Source of the DNA: Bin87 sp965203985
Lineage (GTDB): Bacteria > Chloroflexota > Dehalococcoidia > Lucifugimonadales > UBA3495
Assembly (NCBI GenBank): GCA_965203985.1
Contig: CBDBDS010000002.1
Coordinates: 1 to 64,000 of the forward strand
DNA: 64,000 nucleotides
Direction: 5' to 3'
Positions within the stretch are counted from its first letter, which is position 1. Each line of letters starts with the position of its first letter. Below are positions 8,738-17,739 of this stretch, piece by piece. The notes under the pieces were generated by a model. It was given only the letters and a program-made list of their open reading frames with translations, was not told the DNA's origin and made no database searches. The position numbers were made by a program, and so were the translations under genes.

Positions 8738-9535
8738 CTAAACGGGGACGGGCGCGCCAGTGAGGGACCGCACCTTGGCGGCGGTATCGGCGGCGGTGAC
8801 CAGGGCCTCGCCAACCAACACCGCGTTGATCCCAAAGGGTTCCAACCGGGCCAAATCTTCGGGCGTGCTGATGCCGCTCTCGCTGACTATGACCTTGTCG
8901 GATGGGATCAGCGGCGCAAGTGATTCGGTAGTTGCCAGGTCGGTGATGAAGGTGTGCAGGTCGCGGTTGTTGATGCCGATGACCTCGGCGCCAGCCGCGA
9001 CGGCCGTGGCGATCTCCTCAGCGTCGTGGGTTTCCACCAACGGCGTCATGCCCAATTCGGCGCCGAGGCTGATCAACTCAGCAAGCTGCGACGGCGAAAG
9101 GATGTCGACAATCAGCAGGTAGGTGTCGGCACCGATGGCACGGGCTTCGTACACTTGGTAGGGGTCGAAAAGGAAGTCTTTGCGCAGCACCGGCGCGGAT
9201 CCCGACGCACCGCTCTCCTTGACGGCGGTCAGGTGCGCCGGCTCGCCGAGGAAATGGCTGTCGGTGATAACGGAGATTGCGGCCGCACCGTTGCCCGAGT
9301 AGGTGGCTGCCAGTTCCGTGGGTTGGAAATCCTCGCGGAGCAGGCCCTTGGACGGCGACGCCTTTTTGACCTCAGCGATCAGGCTGATGCCGTCGCCGCG
9401 CAAGGAGTCCGGGAAGTCGAGGGGGAGCGGTCGCGCAGCTATCGCGTCCCGCAACGCCGGTAGCGGAACCGCTGCCTGGGAAACGGCAAGTTCTTCGCGC
9501 TTCTTGGCCACGATCCGGTCCAGAATGCTCGGCAT
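8738..9535 (-). CDS. trpC: Indole-3-glycerol phosphate synthase
   Basis: Converts CdRP to indole-3-glycerol phosphate; 265 residues, a standard single-domain TrpC. Visible landmarks are IAEVKKASPSKGLL (first catalytic Lys and phosphate contacts), VLRKDFLFDPYQVYEARAIG (second catalytic Lys), EVIGINNRDLHTF and ESGISTPEDL. It sits 12 bp after trpD and 10 bp before trpF. TrpC and TrpF are separate proteins here, unlike the fused enterobacterial enzyme. Confidence 0.95.
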   Translation of the reverse strand: MPSILDRIVAKKREELAVSQAAVPLPALRDAIAARPLPLDFPDSLRGDGISLIAEVKKASPSKGLLREDFQPTELAATYSGNGAAAISVITDSHFLGEPAHLTAVKESGASGSAPVLRKDFLFDPYQVYEARAIGADTYLLIVDILSPSQLAELISLGAELGMTPLVETHDAEEIATAVAAGAEVIGINNRDLHTFITDLATTESLAPLIPSDKVIVSESGISTPEDLARLEPFGINAVLVGEALVTAADTAAKVRSLTGAPVPV

Positions 9536-9547
9536 GTGCCGCCTCCT

Positions 9548-10573
9548 CTATTGCTCCGGTGGAGAAAGTTCGCGGGTCAACGACACCATGGCGTCCAGCT
9601 TTGCGGCGGCCCGGCCGTCGGCAATAGAGGCCGCAGCCATTTCGATGCCCTCAGCCAGGGTATCGGCAACGTCGCCAGCGACCAGGGCAGCGCTGCTGTT
9701 CAATACCACGGCGTCACGAATGGGTCCGCCGACGCCGGAAAGGATTGCGCGCATGGTTTCCGCGTTGGCAGCCGGGTCGCCGCCGCGGAGATCATCGGGA
9801 GTCGCGTGGGGCAGGCCCAGGTCCCGGGGGCGAACCACGTAGGGCCGGATCTCTCCGTCCATCACCTCCCAGCCGGCGGTATCGCTGCCGAGAGACAGTT
9901 CATCCATGCCGTCGTCGCTGTGGACTATGATGGCGTGGTGCGCGCCGAACAGCCGTAGCGCCTCCGCCATCTTTTCGGCCGCCTCAGGATATCCCACACC
10001 GATGAGCTGACAGGGAACGCCGGCTGGGTTGGTCATGGGTCCGAGGACGTTGAAAACGGTGCGGATGCCGATCTCCCGGCGGACGGGAGCGGCGTAGCGC
10101 ATGGCGGGATGGTACGCCGGAGCGAACATGAAGCCGATGCCGATCTCGCGCAGGCAACGTTCCACTGCATCGGGAGGTAACTCGATACGGACGCCCAGGG
10201 CCTCCAACACGTCGGCGCTGCCGCAATCCCCGGAGGCGGCGCGGTTGCCGTGCTTGGCAACGGTGAGGCCGGCGCCGGCAACGACGAACGCCGCGGCGGT
10301 GGATATGTTGAAAGTGCCCTTGCGGTCGCCACCGGTGCCACAGGTGTCGATGGCAATACCGTCCAAAGCGACCCGCAGGGACTTTTCGCGCATGACGGTG
10401 GCAAAACCCGCGATTTCCTCGGGGGTCTCGCCCTTGAGCGCAAGGGCAGTCAGGTAGGAACCCAACTGCGCCGGAGTGACCTCCCCCTCCATGACCTCAC
10501 GCATCACCGTTACGGCGTCACCCATGGAAAGAGATTCGCCGGCCGTTGCTGCCGATATGGCTTCTCGGATCAT
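9548..10573 (-). CDS. trpD: Anthranilate phosphoribosyltransferase
   Basis: Transfers phosphoribose from PRPP to anthranilate; 341 residues, normal size. DTCGTGGDRKGTFNIST is the PRPP-binding loop, VAKHGNRAASGDCGSADVLEALG the glycine/serine-rich core, and FAPAYHPAMRYAAPVRREIG with NVLGPMTNPA the second conserved region. It is the first trp gene in the minus-strand run; trpE and trpG are not in the window, so anthranilate synthesis must be encoded elsewhere. No leader peptide or attenuator is evident in the 28 bp between it and the upstream Uma2 gene. Confidence 0.95.
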   Translation of the reverse strand: MIREAISAATAGESLSMGDAVTVMREVMEGEVTPAQLGSYLTALALKGETPEEIAGFATVMREKSLRVALDGIAIDTCGTGGDRKGTFNISTAAAFVVAGAGLTVAKHGNRAASGDCGSADVLEALGVRIELPPDAVERCLREIGIGFMFAPAYHPAMRYAAPVRREIGIRTVFNVLGPMTNPAGVPCQLIGVGYPEAAEKMAEALRLFGAHHAIIVHSDDGMDELSLGSDTAGWEVMDGEIRPYVVRPRDLGLPHATPDDLRGGDPAANAETMRAILSGVGGPIRDAVVLNSSAALVAGDVADTLAEGIEMAAASIADGRAAAKLDAMVSLTRELSPPEQ

Positions 10574-10601
10574 GTTGACCTTTCACTGATGCCGCGACAG
10601 G

Positions 10602-11327
10602 CTACCGGTTCTGCAGGCATTTGAGTTGCTCTTCCAGTTCCCGGTTACGCGCTTCGGCGGCAAGGCGCGCATTCCTCTCTTCCTCGCGCTGGCCCTCAGC
10701 GGCGATACGTCCATCGGCTTCGTCGTCATAGGTGGGCAGATAACGCCGCGCCACAGGATCATAAAAGCGCAACTGTCCATACTCCCAGCACACGTCCAAA
10801 TTCAGCGCATTACTGCGTCCCCAGTAACGATTGTCATCCAACTTGTTAACGGTGATGGGCTGATACACGCCGTTGACCAGCCGGTCGCCGGACAGCGCCG
10901 CCGCGTACAGTTCTCCGCCGGTATGGTCAAATCGCCAGTACTCCGGCACCCCAAATGCCAAGTAGCCGACCCGCTTGCCCCTTTCGTCATTCTGCGCGGT
11001 ATTCTCCGACGCGATTTCCAGGACGAACTCCGGCGCTTTGCCCCACTCTGAGATATCGTAACCCTTCCTGGCAATGATGGCCGCCCGGTCGACCCCGAAG
11101 GCGACAAACAAATCCGGCTGTTGCAGACCTTCCCGCTGGCTGGTGTTCCAGCCGATAGGGATTTCGCTGGCGATTATGGTAGTGTCAAAGTTACCGTAAT
11201 GCCGGCGCAGGGCCGGGATGTGGCCCGGCTCATGGAGATAAATGACGTTCAGCATATCGTCTCTAGGCGGCAGTTCCTGGAACCGATCTCCCGGAGTGGC
11301 GGGCAACGCGGTGGTTTTGGTCGTCAT
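10602..11327 (-). CDS. Uma2-family PD-(D/E)XK nuclease-like protein with C-terminal coiled coil
   Basis: 241 residues of the Uma2 (DUF820) family, predicted restriction-like endonucleases of unknown physiological role. The core shows QQPDLFVAF (catalytic Asp), PEFVLEIASENT (acidic residue) and KRVGYLAFGVPEYWRFD (Lys and the conserved Tyr/Trp strand). After about residue 205 the sequence is Glu/Arg/Ala-rich and probably forms a coiled coil, a common tail in this family. It lies 28 bp upstream of trpD on the same strand, so the trp genes may be read through from its promoter. It is unlike the two Uma2 genes at 20-21.5 kb. Confidence 0.8.
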   Translation of the reverse strand: MTTKTTALPATPGDRFQELPPRDDMLNVIYLHEPGHIPALRRHYGNFDTTIIASEIPIGWNTSQREGLQQPDLFVAFGVDRAAIIARKGYDISEWGKAPEFVLEIASENTAQNDERGKRVGYLAFGVPEYWRFDHTGGELYAAALSGDRLVNGVYQPITVNKLDDNRYWGRSNALNLDVCWEYGQLRFYDPVARRYLPTYDDEADGRIAAEGQREEERNARLAAEARNRELEEQLKCLQNR

Positions 11328-11468
11328 GGCGTGCCTCGCTGGGCGGGAACAGGGATTATGCTGGAAAACCGCCCGTGGTCGACTGCTGACGTGCTTCGTC
11401 TATGGGCGCGAACGTAACACGAATTTAGGACGGGTAATATAGTAACATGCCCGGAGGGGTTCTCACCG

Positions 11469-12269
11469 ATGCGCGTTGACGTTCACACCCACATATGGCC
11501 GGACCGGATCGCTGACGCGGTGGCGGAAAGCATGGAGTCTGACCTGGGTTTCGAGCCCATCGCGGTCAACACGGTGGACGGGATCAAGGCGCACATGGAG
11601 GCGTCCGGGGTGGACAAGTCCATTGTGCTGGGGGTGGCGGCGCGGGCTGATCAGGTGAGACGGGCCAACGACTGGCTGATATCAATCGCGGACGAAAACC
11701 TGGTCCCCTTTGGCGCGGTACATCCCGACCTCGCGGACAAAGCCGGCGAAATTCAGTACCTGCGGGCAAACGGCGTCAAGGGTATCAAGATGCACCCGGT
11801 GATCAACGGTTTTTACCCCGACGATCCCCAGTGGTTTCCCGTGTACGAAGAGTTGGGCGAAGACATGACCCTGTCCATACACGCCGGCCGGCTGCCGCAC
11901 CAGGGAGCCGACGCGCCGCTGTATGCCGCGCCGGAGCGCATCGCCAACATTGTGCGGCGGTTCCCCCGGCTGAAAGTCATCGCGCTGCACCTGGGCGGGT
12001 TCTACATGCTGGACGAGGCGGAACGTCAGCTGATGGGGCACGAGAACGTGCTGGTGGACACGACGTGGCCGCCATCGATCCGTGAACTCACCGCCGAAAC
12101 GCTGACGGCCATCATCGGCAAGCACGGGGCACACAAGGTCTGTTTCGGCACCGACTACCCGTTGGTCGACATGGCAGCCGAGTCGGACTACCTGGCGTCG
12201 CTGCCGCTTACCTCGGGTCAGGTGGAGGGCATATTGGGGGAGAACGCCCGGAGATTCATCGGGCTGTAG
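11469..12269 (+). CDS. Amidohydrolase (ACMSD-like, amidohydrolase 2 family)
   Basis: Metal-dependent hydrolase or decarboxylase of the amidohydrolase-2 group, 266 residues. DVHTHIW is the N-terminal HxH metal motif, KMHPVINGFYPDD the next strand, SIHAGRLPHQG and ALHLGGFYML carry further metal ligands, and CFGTDYPLVDMA holds the conserved Asp. A good Shine-Dalgarno (CGGAGGGG) precedes the ATG. It is divergent from the Uma2-trp run and convergent with the oligopeptidase, so it is probably monocistronic. The substrate is unknown; relatives act on aromatic-ring fission products and related carboxylates. Confidence 0.8.
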   Translation: MRVDVHTHIWPDRIADAVAESMESDLGFEPIAVNTVDGIKAHMEASGVDKSIVLGVAARADQVRRANDWLISIADENLVPFGAVHPDLADKAGEIQYLRANGVKGIKMHPVINGFYPDDPQWFPVYEELGEDMTLSIHAGRLPHQGADAPLYAAPERIANIVRRFPRLKVIALHLGGFYMLDEAERQLMGHENVLVDTTWPPSIRELTAETLTAIIGKHGAHKVCFGTDYPLVDMAAESDYLASLPLTSGQVEGILGENARRFIGL

Positions 12270-12274
12270 GGGCT

Positions 12275-14350
12275 TCAGTCGGCGGCGGCGGCCATGCCCA
12301 AGGCATGCAGTAGGAACGCGTATTCCTCGGCAACCTCCTTGATGCGCTCGAAGCGTCCGGAAGCGCCGGCGTGGCCCGAGTCCATGTGGGTTTTAAGGAG
12401 GAGCGGCCGGTCGTCGGTGCGCATGGTGCGCAGCTTGGCGACCCACTTGGCCGGTTCCCAGTAGGTGACCCGGGGATCGCTGATGCCGGCGGTTACCAGC
12501 ATGGGCGGATAAGCCTGCTCGCGCACGTTGTCGTAGGGTGAATAGGTGCGCATGTAGCGGTAGGACTCTTCGTCGTTGGGATTGCCCCACTCGTTGTATT
12601 CCATGGTGGTCAGGGGCAGAGTGTCGTCCAGCATCGTGTTCAGCACATCGACGAACGGGACGTGGGCAGCCACACAGCCGAAGAGGTCGGGGCGTTCGTT
12701 GATGACCGCCCCCATCAGCATCCCGCCGGCGCTGCCCCCGGCGGCGGCGATGCGTCCGGCGGCGGTGTATCCCTCGGCAACCAGGTACTCGGCGCAGTCG
12801 ATGAAGTCGTTGAAGGTGTTGCGCTTGTTCAGCAATTTGCCAGTTTCGTACCAGTCCCAGCCCATTTCCATGCCGCCCCGGATGTGGGCGATAGCGAAGA
12901 TGAAACCACGGTCGACCAGGCTAAGCACTGACACGCTGAAGTTGGCGTCCATGTTCAGGCCGTAGCTCCCGTACCCGTAAAGGTAAAGCGGAGCGCTGCC
13001 GTCGACCGGGGTGTCCCGACGTCTCAGCAGGCTGATGGGGACCGCGACACCGTCCCGCGCTTTAGCCCAGACGCGGCGAGTCTCATACTGCGCAACATCG
13101 TGACCGGAGGGTATTTCCTGCTGTTTGCGCAGGACGCGCTCTCGTGTCGCCATGTCGTAGTCGTACACCGCCGCCGGGGTTTTCAGCGACGTGTAGCCGA
13201 ACCGCAGGGTGCTTGTATCGAACTCCCGGCCGCCACGGGCCGACATGGCGAAGTCGTCCTCGTCCACCCCGGAAATGAAGTGGGTATCGCCATCGGCAAG
13301 ACGGAGCACCATGACCTGGGGTAAGCCGTCCTGCCGACACGAAACCACCAGATGGTGGCGGTAGGCCTGGATGCCCCGGATGGGCCGGCCGGGCTCGTGG
13401 TCCATGAAATCGGACCAGTTGGCCCACCCGGGGTTGTCGATCGGGGCGGTGGACAGCATGAAATCCCGGGCGCCGTTGCCGTTGTGGCGGACGAAGAAAA
13501 TCTCGCCATGATCTTCTACATCGTATTCAAAATCTGCGGCGCGGGGCTCGATCAGAACAGGCTTGGCAGCAGGATCATCGGCGTCCAGGAACCGATATTC
13601 GGACATGTTGTTGCCACCAGCGCCGACGTAGATGAATCGCCCGCTGATGGACTTGCCCACACCCACAAAGAACCGGGGGTCTTCTTCGTGGTAGACCAGC
13701 TCGTCGGTGGAGTGGTCAGCGCCAAGGGTGTGACGGTAGACGGAAACCGGGCGATGGTGCTCGTCCAATACCGAGTAGTACAAGGTTCGGTTGTCGTTGG
13801 CCCACTCCAGTCCGTAGTAGGTATTGGGTATCTCGTCGGCGAGGGTTTCCCCCGTCTCCAGGTCCAGGACCCGGATGGTGAACTGCTCAGAGCCGTCGAA
13901 GTCCACTCCGTAGGCGGCCAGGCGGTGGTTGGGGCTGTTTTCGAAACCAGAAACCCGGGTGTATTCGCGGCCCTCCGCGAGGATGTTCACATCCAGAAGT
14001 ACTTCCTCCGGGCCATCCGGGCTGCCAACGCGGCGGCAATAGATCGGGTACTGTCCGTCTTCTTCGAAGCGGACGAGGTAGTAATAGTCGCCTTCCTTTT
14101 CGGGGACGGAATTGTCGTCTTCCTTGATGCGCCCACGTATCTCTTCGTAGAGCCGTTCCTGCAAAGAGGACAAAGGTGCCAGGAACGCCTCGGTGTATTC
14201 ATTCTCGGCGCGCAGGTAATCCATGGTCTCCGGGTCTTCCTGATCCCGAAGCCAGTGCCACGGGTCGACTCGGGCGTCGCCATGGATGGTATCAGTGTGA
14301 GCACGCCGGGGAGCGGAAGGGGGATTGGGCAACCCATTGCCGGTGGTCAT
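12275..14350 (-). CDS. ptrB: Prolyl oligopeptidase family serine protease (protease II-like)
   Basis: S9A-family oligopeptidase, 691 residues, the normal length. The N-terminal part is the beta-propeller gate, opening with DPWHWLRDQEDPE. The C-terminal alpha/beta-hydrolase domain has the nucleophile in AAGGSAGGMLMG, the acid in TAGISDPRVTYWEPAKW and the His in KTHMDSGHAGASGR. It likely cleaves short peptides after Lys/Arg or Pro in the cytoplasm, as no signal peptide is seen. It ends 5 bp from the convergent amidohydrolase and lies 36 bp downstream of the SRPBCC gene. Confidence 0.92.
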   Translation of the reverse strand: MTTGNGLPNPPSAPRRAHTDTIHGDARVDPWHWLRDQEDPETMDYLRAENEYTEAFLAPLSSLQERLYEEIRGRIKEDDNSVPEKEGDYYYLVRFEEDGQYPIYCRRVGSPDGPEEVLLDVNILAEGREYTRVSGFENSPNHRLAAYGVDFDGSEQFTIRVLDLETGETLADEIPNTYYGLEWANDNRTLYYSVLDEHHRPVSVYRHTLGADHSTDELVYHEEDPRFFVGVGKSISGRFIYVGAGGNNMSEYRFLDADDPAAKPVLIEPRAADFEYDVEDHGEIFFVRHNGNGARDFMLSTAPIDNPGWANWSDFMDHEPGRPIRGIQAYRHHLVVSCRQDGLPQVMVLRLADGDTHFISGVDEDDFAMSARGGREFDTSTLRFGYTSLKTPAAVYDYDMATRERVLRKQQEIPSGHDVAQYETRRVWAKARDGVAVPISLLRRRDTPVDGSAPLYLYGYGSYGLNMDANFSVSVLSLVDRGFIFAIAHIRGGMEMGWDWYETGKLLNKRNTFNDFIDCAEYLVAEGYTAAGRIAAAGGSAGGMLMGAVINERPDLFGCVAAHVPFVDVLNTMLDDTLPLTTMEYNEWGNPNDEESYRYMRTYSPYDNVREQAYPPMLVTAGISDPRVTYWEPAKWVAKLRTMRTDDRPLLLKTHMDSGHAGASGRFERIKEVAEEYAFLLHALGMAAAAD

Positions 14351-14369
14351 GTCGTCACTCCGGTGAAGA

Positions 14370-14387
14370 ACGCCGGTCTGCCGGCGT
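14370..14387. other. Short intergenic palindrome
   Basis: Perfect 7-bp stem ACGCCGG / CCGGCGT with a 4-base loop, spanning the SRPBCC stop and the gap before ptrB. There is no T tract, so it may only attenuate or stabilise the shared transcript. Confidence 0.3.
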
Positions 14388-14860
14388 CAGTCGACTACAG
14401 GTTCAGCGGACACGGACTTGGCGCCATAATCGATGGCAGCCAATTCGCCAGCCACGTAGCGGCGGCAGGCGCCGGGTCGCAACCGTGCGATCAGAGATCC
14501 CAGCCAACCGCCATATTCGGCCTGTACGGTGAGATAGGCGTTGCCGTCGTCGTCCGAGGTGTATCCCGGATCCGCGTCCGAGCAGAGGCGAACCCAGTAA
14601 GAAAACTCTACGGAAAAGCCGGGTCCGACGGTGCGGTGGCTGAGCATCTCGGGTTCCTGGACGACGGTCATCAGGCTGGTGAACTTGTCCCGGCCAATTT
14701 GCAACTCGATCCGATTTCCCGGCCTGGGTTCCTTGCCGTCGGGCAGGTCGGAGCGACGGTAGGCCGGGCCATGGATGGTGCGGGATGGAAAATCGACCAC
14801 CGCGTTCCATGCTTCGTCCGGCGCGCAGGGGAGAATCTTGCCGAGTTCAAAAGTCCGCAT
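14387..14860 (-). CDS. SRPBCC-family (START-like) lipid/ligand-binding protein
   Basis: 157 residues with the layout of the SRPBCC fold: an opening beta strand with ILPCAPDEAWNAVVDF, a long variable middle, then FSVEFSYWVRL and a C-terminal helix with LIARLRPGACRRYVAGELAAI. No catalytic motif is visible; members bind hydrophobic ligands or act as cyclases. The call rests on fold-level resemblance only. It is the first gene of a minus-strand pair with the oligopeptidase and is divergent from the CoA-transferase at 15051. Confidence 0.55.
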   Translation of the reverse strand: MRTFELGKILPCAPDEAWNAVVDFPSRTIHGPAYRRSDLPDGKEPRPGNRIELQIGRDKFTSLMTVVQEPEMLSHRTVGPGFSVEFSYWVRLCSDADPGYTSDDDGNAYLTVQAEYGGWLGSLIARLRPGACRRYVAGELAAIDYGAKSVSAEPVVD

Positions 14861-15050
14861 TCGTTTCCTTGCCCGGGAAGCAACGACTATGGTGTTAGTA
14901 CCGGTGAGCGCAAGACCGCACGCGCACCGATACCGCCGCTTCAGTCAATGGGTCAAGTCTACACAACGTATGGGTAGGCGGACTAGTTTCCAAGTTGACC
15001 GGTACCGGGAATTATGCAATGGTAGCGCATCCGGCGCGACGGACCCACCG

Positions 15051-16319
15051 ATGACAAGCATGCCTGAAGGCGCCCTGACCGGCCTCAAAGTACTGGACTT
15101 CACCCACTACGTGGCGGGTCCATACTGCACCAAGCTGCTGGCCGATTACGGCGCGGAAGTGATCAAGGTGGAACGGCCGCCCGATGGCGACGGATCTCGC
15201 CGCATGGGGCCGTATCCGGGCGATGAACCTCATCCGGAAAAAAGCGCCCAATTCCTGCACCTCAACACCAACAAGCGCGGTATTGCGGTGGACCTGAAGC
15301 AGACCGGAGCCGCCGAAATCGTAGAGCGGCTGGCTTCGTGGGCTGACATTGTCGTTGAGAACTACCGCCCGGGAGTTGCCGACCGGTTGGGGATCGGCTA
15401 CGAGCGCCTGAGCAGCGTCAACCCCGCGATCGTATACACCAGCATCTCCAACTTCGGCCAAACGGGTCCCTATCGGGATTTTCGTGGCTCGGAGATCGTT
15501 TTCTACGGCATGGGTGGGGAGATGCACTCCACGGGACTGGCGGACCGGGAGCCGCTGAAGCTGGGGGGCAACGTTGGCCTCTACCAGGCGGGCGCGGTTG
15601 CCGCCGTTGGCACCATGGGAGCGGCGCTAGCAGGTTCCTTCTATATGGATGACGACGCGGACGAGGCGATTGGGCAACACATCGACGTGTCCATCCTGGA
15701 GACCCAGTTGGGGTCGGTCGACCGACGGCAAAGCGCGCTGTTAGCGTACCAATACACAGGCGAACTCAGTCACCGGCCGGCTTCGGGCGGATCCGGCGGG
15801 TACCCGAACGCGGTCTATCCGTGTTCGGACGGGTACCTCCAGATCAACGGTAGCCGCATGTACTTTCCGCGGGCAGTAGCGATGCTGGGCAACCCGCCGG
15901 AGTTGGGCGCAGATCGCTGGAAGGACCCATCTTCCCAGGGCAACACAGAAATGCAGGAAGAGTTCGAAGCGGAATATTTCCTGCCATGGATACTCGAGCG
16001 CACCAAGGCTGAGGCCTGGGGCGCCGCCCAGCAGAACCGAGTGCTGTCAGGGCCAATCAACACGATGGCGGATCTTGACGTGGATCCGTCGTTCAATTCG
16101 CGGGGCGTGTTCGCCGAGGGAGACCACCCGGTCGCGGGGCGAATGAGGTACCCGGGCCGGCCTTTCATAATGAACGGTTCGCCGTGGCGGCTGAGAAGGA
16201 CGGCGCCACTGCTGGGGCAGCACACGGCAGAGGTGCTGCGTGAACTTGGTTTCTCGGAGGCCGAGATCGACCGCCTCCGATCCGCTCAGGTGATTCTGTA
16301 CAATGGCGGGGGAGATTAG
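15051..16319 (+). CDS. CaiB/BaiF (family III) CoA-transferase
   Basis: Moves CoA between carboxylic acids; about 422 residues, full length. The N-terminus reads LTGLKVLDFTHYVAGPYCTKLLADYGAEVIKVERP, spread over two family signatures. HLNTNKRGIAVDLK and VVENYRPGVADRLGIGYERL follow, then YTSISNFGQTGPYRD. I took the ATG at 15051; one at 15060 is equally possible and neither has a good ribosome-binding site. The frame is open further upstream but that part has no family similarity. The next CaiB/BaiF gene begins 2 bp after the stop, so the two may form a heteromer or act in one pathway. Confidence 0.88.
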   Translation: MTSMPEGALTGLKVLDFTHYVAGPYCTKLLADYGAEVIKVERPPDGDGSRRMGPYPGDEPHPEKSAQFLHLNTNKRGIAVDLKQTGAAEIVERLASWADIVVENYRPGVADRLGIGYERLSSVNPAIVYTSISNFGQTGPYRDFRGSEIVFYGMGGEMHSTGLADREPLKLGGNVGLYQAGAVAAVGTMGAALAGSFYMDDDADEAIGQHIDVSILETQLGSVDRRQSALLAYQYTGELSHRPASGGSGGYPNAVYPCSDGYLQINGSRMYFPRAVAMLGNPPELGADRWKDPSSQGNTEMQEEFEAEYFLPWILERTKAEAWGAAQQNRVLSGPINTMADLDVDPSFNSRGVFAEGDHPVAGRMRYPGRPFIMNGSPWRLRRTAPLLGQHTAEVLRELGFSEAEIDRLRSAQVILYNGGGD

Positions 16320-16320
16320 G

Positions 16321-17619
16321 ATGCCTCGCCTGCCGTTGGAAGGTCTGCGCGTCCTGGAGATCACCGTGGTGTGGGCGGGTCCCTACTGCGGCTCGTTCCT
16401 GGCCGACCTAGGGGCGGAGGTAATTCGGGTCGAATCCACCAAGACCTTCGTGCCCTTGACTCGGGGAGCCGCGCCGCATCTGTCCCAGGCGGTGATCGAC
16501 AACCTGCCGCTGTACTCGGGCGGCACGCCGGGCCGGGTGCCGGGTGATCGGCCCTTCAACCGTTCGCCGATGTTCAACTCCCACGCCCGCAACAAGAAGA
16601 GCATGACCGTTAACCTGCTGGATCCCGGGGGACGCGAGATCTTCGACCGGCTGGTAGCAATCAGTGACGTGCTGATCGAGAACAACCCGACTGAGACCAT
16701 GGAAAAGTTGGGCATCTCCTATGAGTCACTCCGCGCGGTCAAGGACGACATCATCATGCTCCGGATGCCGGCTTACGGAAGCGACGGCCCCTATCGGGAC
16801 TACCGGGCTCACGGCGTGCACATCGAAGGTGTTGTCGGGCACACCATGCTGCGGGGCTACGAGGACACTGACCCGTCGTACAACACCACCGTACTGATGT
16901 CCGACGCGGCCGGCGGAGCGCAGGGCGCCTTTGCGGTGTTGACCGCGCTCCGGCATCGAAAAAGGACGGGTGAGGGCCAACTGGTGGAACTGGGCCAGGC
17001 GGAGAACGTGTTCCCGTTCCTCGGCGAGTACTACCTGGATTACGCGATGAACGGCCGCACTCACGAGACGCTGGGGAATCGCCACCCGCGGGCTTTGCAG
17101 AACTGCTACCCGTGCGCCGGCGAGAACCGGTGGGTGGTCATCACGGTTTACGACAACGACCAGTGGCAGGCGCTATGCGACGTGATCGGGGCAGCCCACC
17201 TGAAGGACAACCCGGAGATGAAGAGCGCGGAGGGCCGGCACGCGCGACAAGCGGACATAGATCCGGTGATTGAGAAGTGGACGCGGGGCCGGTCACCGGA
17301 AGCCGCCATGAACGCGCTGCAGGATCGGGGCATCCCCGCGGGCGTGGTGATGAACCAGGCCGACGCTTTCGGCGACCCGCACATCCAATCGCGCCGGTTC
17401 TTCCACGAGGCGTACCAGGAGGATTGCGGCACACATCTGTACCCGGGCCCGCTGTACAAGATGTCGGAGACGCCGCTGGGCATCCGTCGGGGCCCGGTGA
17501 CGTTCGGGCAGGACAACCAGTACGTGTACCGGCAACTGCTGGGTTACTCCGAAGAGGAGTACGCGGCATTTGAAGCCGCTGGGCACATCGGTACGGACTA
17601 CGCGCCCGGCGTTGGCTAG
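16321..17619 (+). CDS. CaiB/BaiF (family III) CoA-transferase
   Basis: Second family III CoA-transferase of the pair, about 432 residues from the ATG at 16321, which follows GGGGGAG inside the end of the previous gene; an in-frame ATG at 16303 would overlap that gene. Signatures: LEGLRVLEITVVWAGPYCG, FLADLGAEVIRVES, SMTVNLLDPGGREIFDRL, and RMPAYGSDGPYRDYRAHG. The two neighbours differ clearly in sequence, so this is not a recent duplication. Substrates are unknown; the context of LLM oxidoreductases suggests degradation of an unusual organic acid. Confidence 0.88.
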   Translation: MPRLPLEGLRVLEITVVWAGPYCGSFLADLGAEVIRVESTKTFVPLTRGAAPHLSQAVIDNLPLYSGGTPGRVPGDRPFNRSPMFNSHARNKKSMTVNLLDPGGREIFDRLVAISDVLIENNPTETMEKLGISYESLRAVKDDIIMLRMPAYGSDGPYRDYRAHGVHIEGVVGHTMLRGYEDTDPSYNTTVLMSDAAGGAQGAFAVLTALRHRKRTGEGQLVELGQAENVFPFLGEYYLDYAMNGRTHETLGNRHPRALQNCYPCAGENRWVVITVYDNDQWQALCDVIGAAHLKDNPEMKSAEGRHARQADIDPVIEKWTRGRSPEAAMNALQDRGIPAGVVMNQADAFGDPHIQSRRFFHEAYQEDCGTHLYPGPLYKMSETPLGIRRGPVTFGQDNQYVYRQLLGYSEEEYAAFEAAGHIGTDYAPGVG

Positions 17620-17739
17620 CACCGCGAACCTCGCTGGACCAAGTTACGGAGGACGAGGCAACAATCCCGTCCTCTACAAATTCCATGGCCGGTGTTAGGA
17701 TAATGCGAAACCCGAAAATCCCCGGAACGAGGTATTGCC

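Noticed and set aside
13352..14977. Long plus-strand open frame opposite the oligopeptidase
   Set aside because: It is antisense to ptrB and the SRPBCC gene, shows no family motif, and is explained by GC-rich codon bias.
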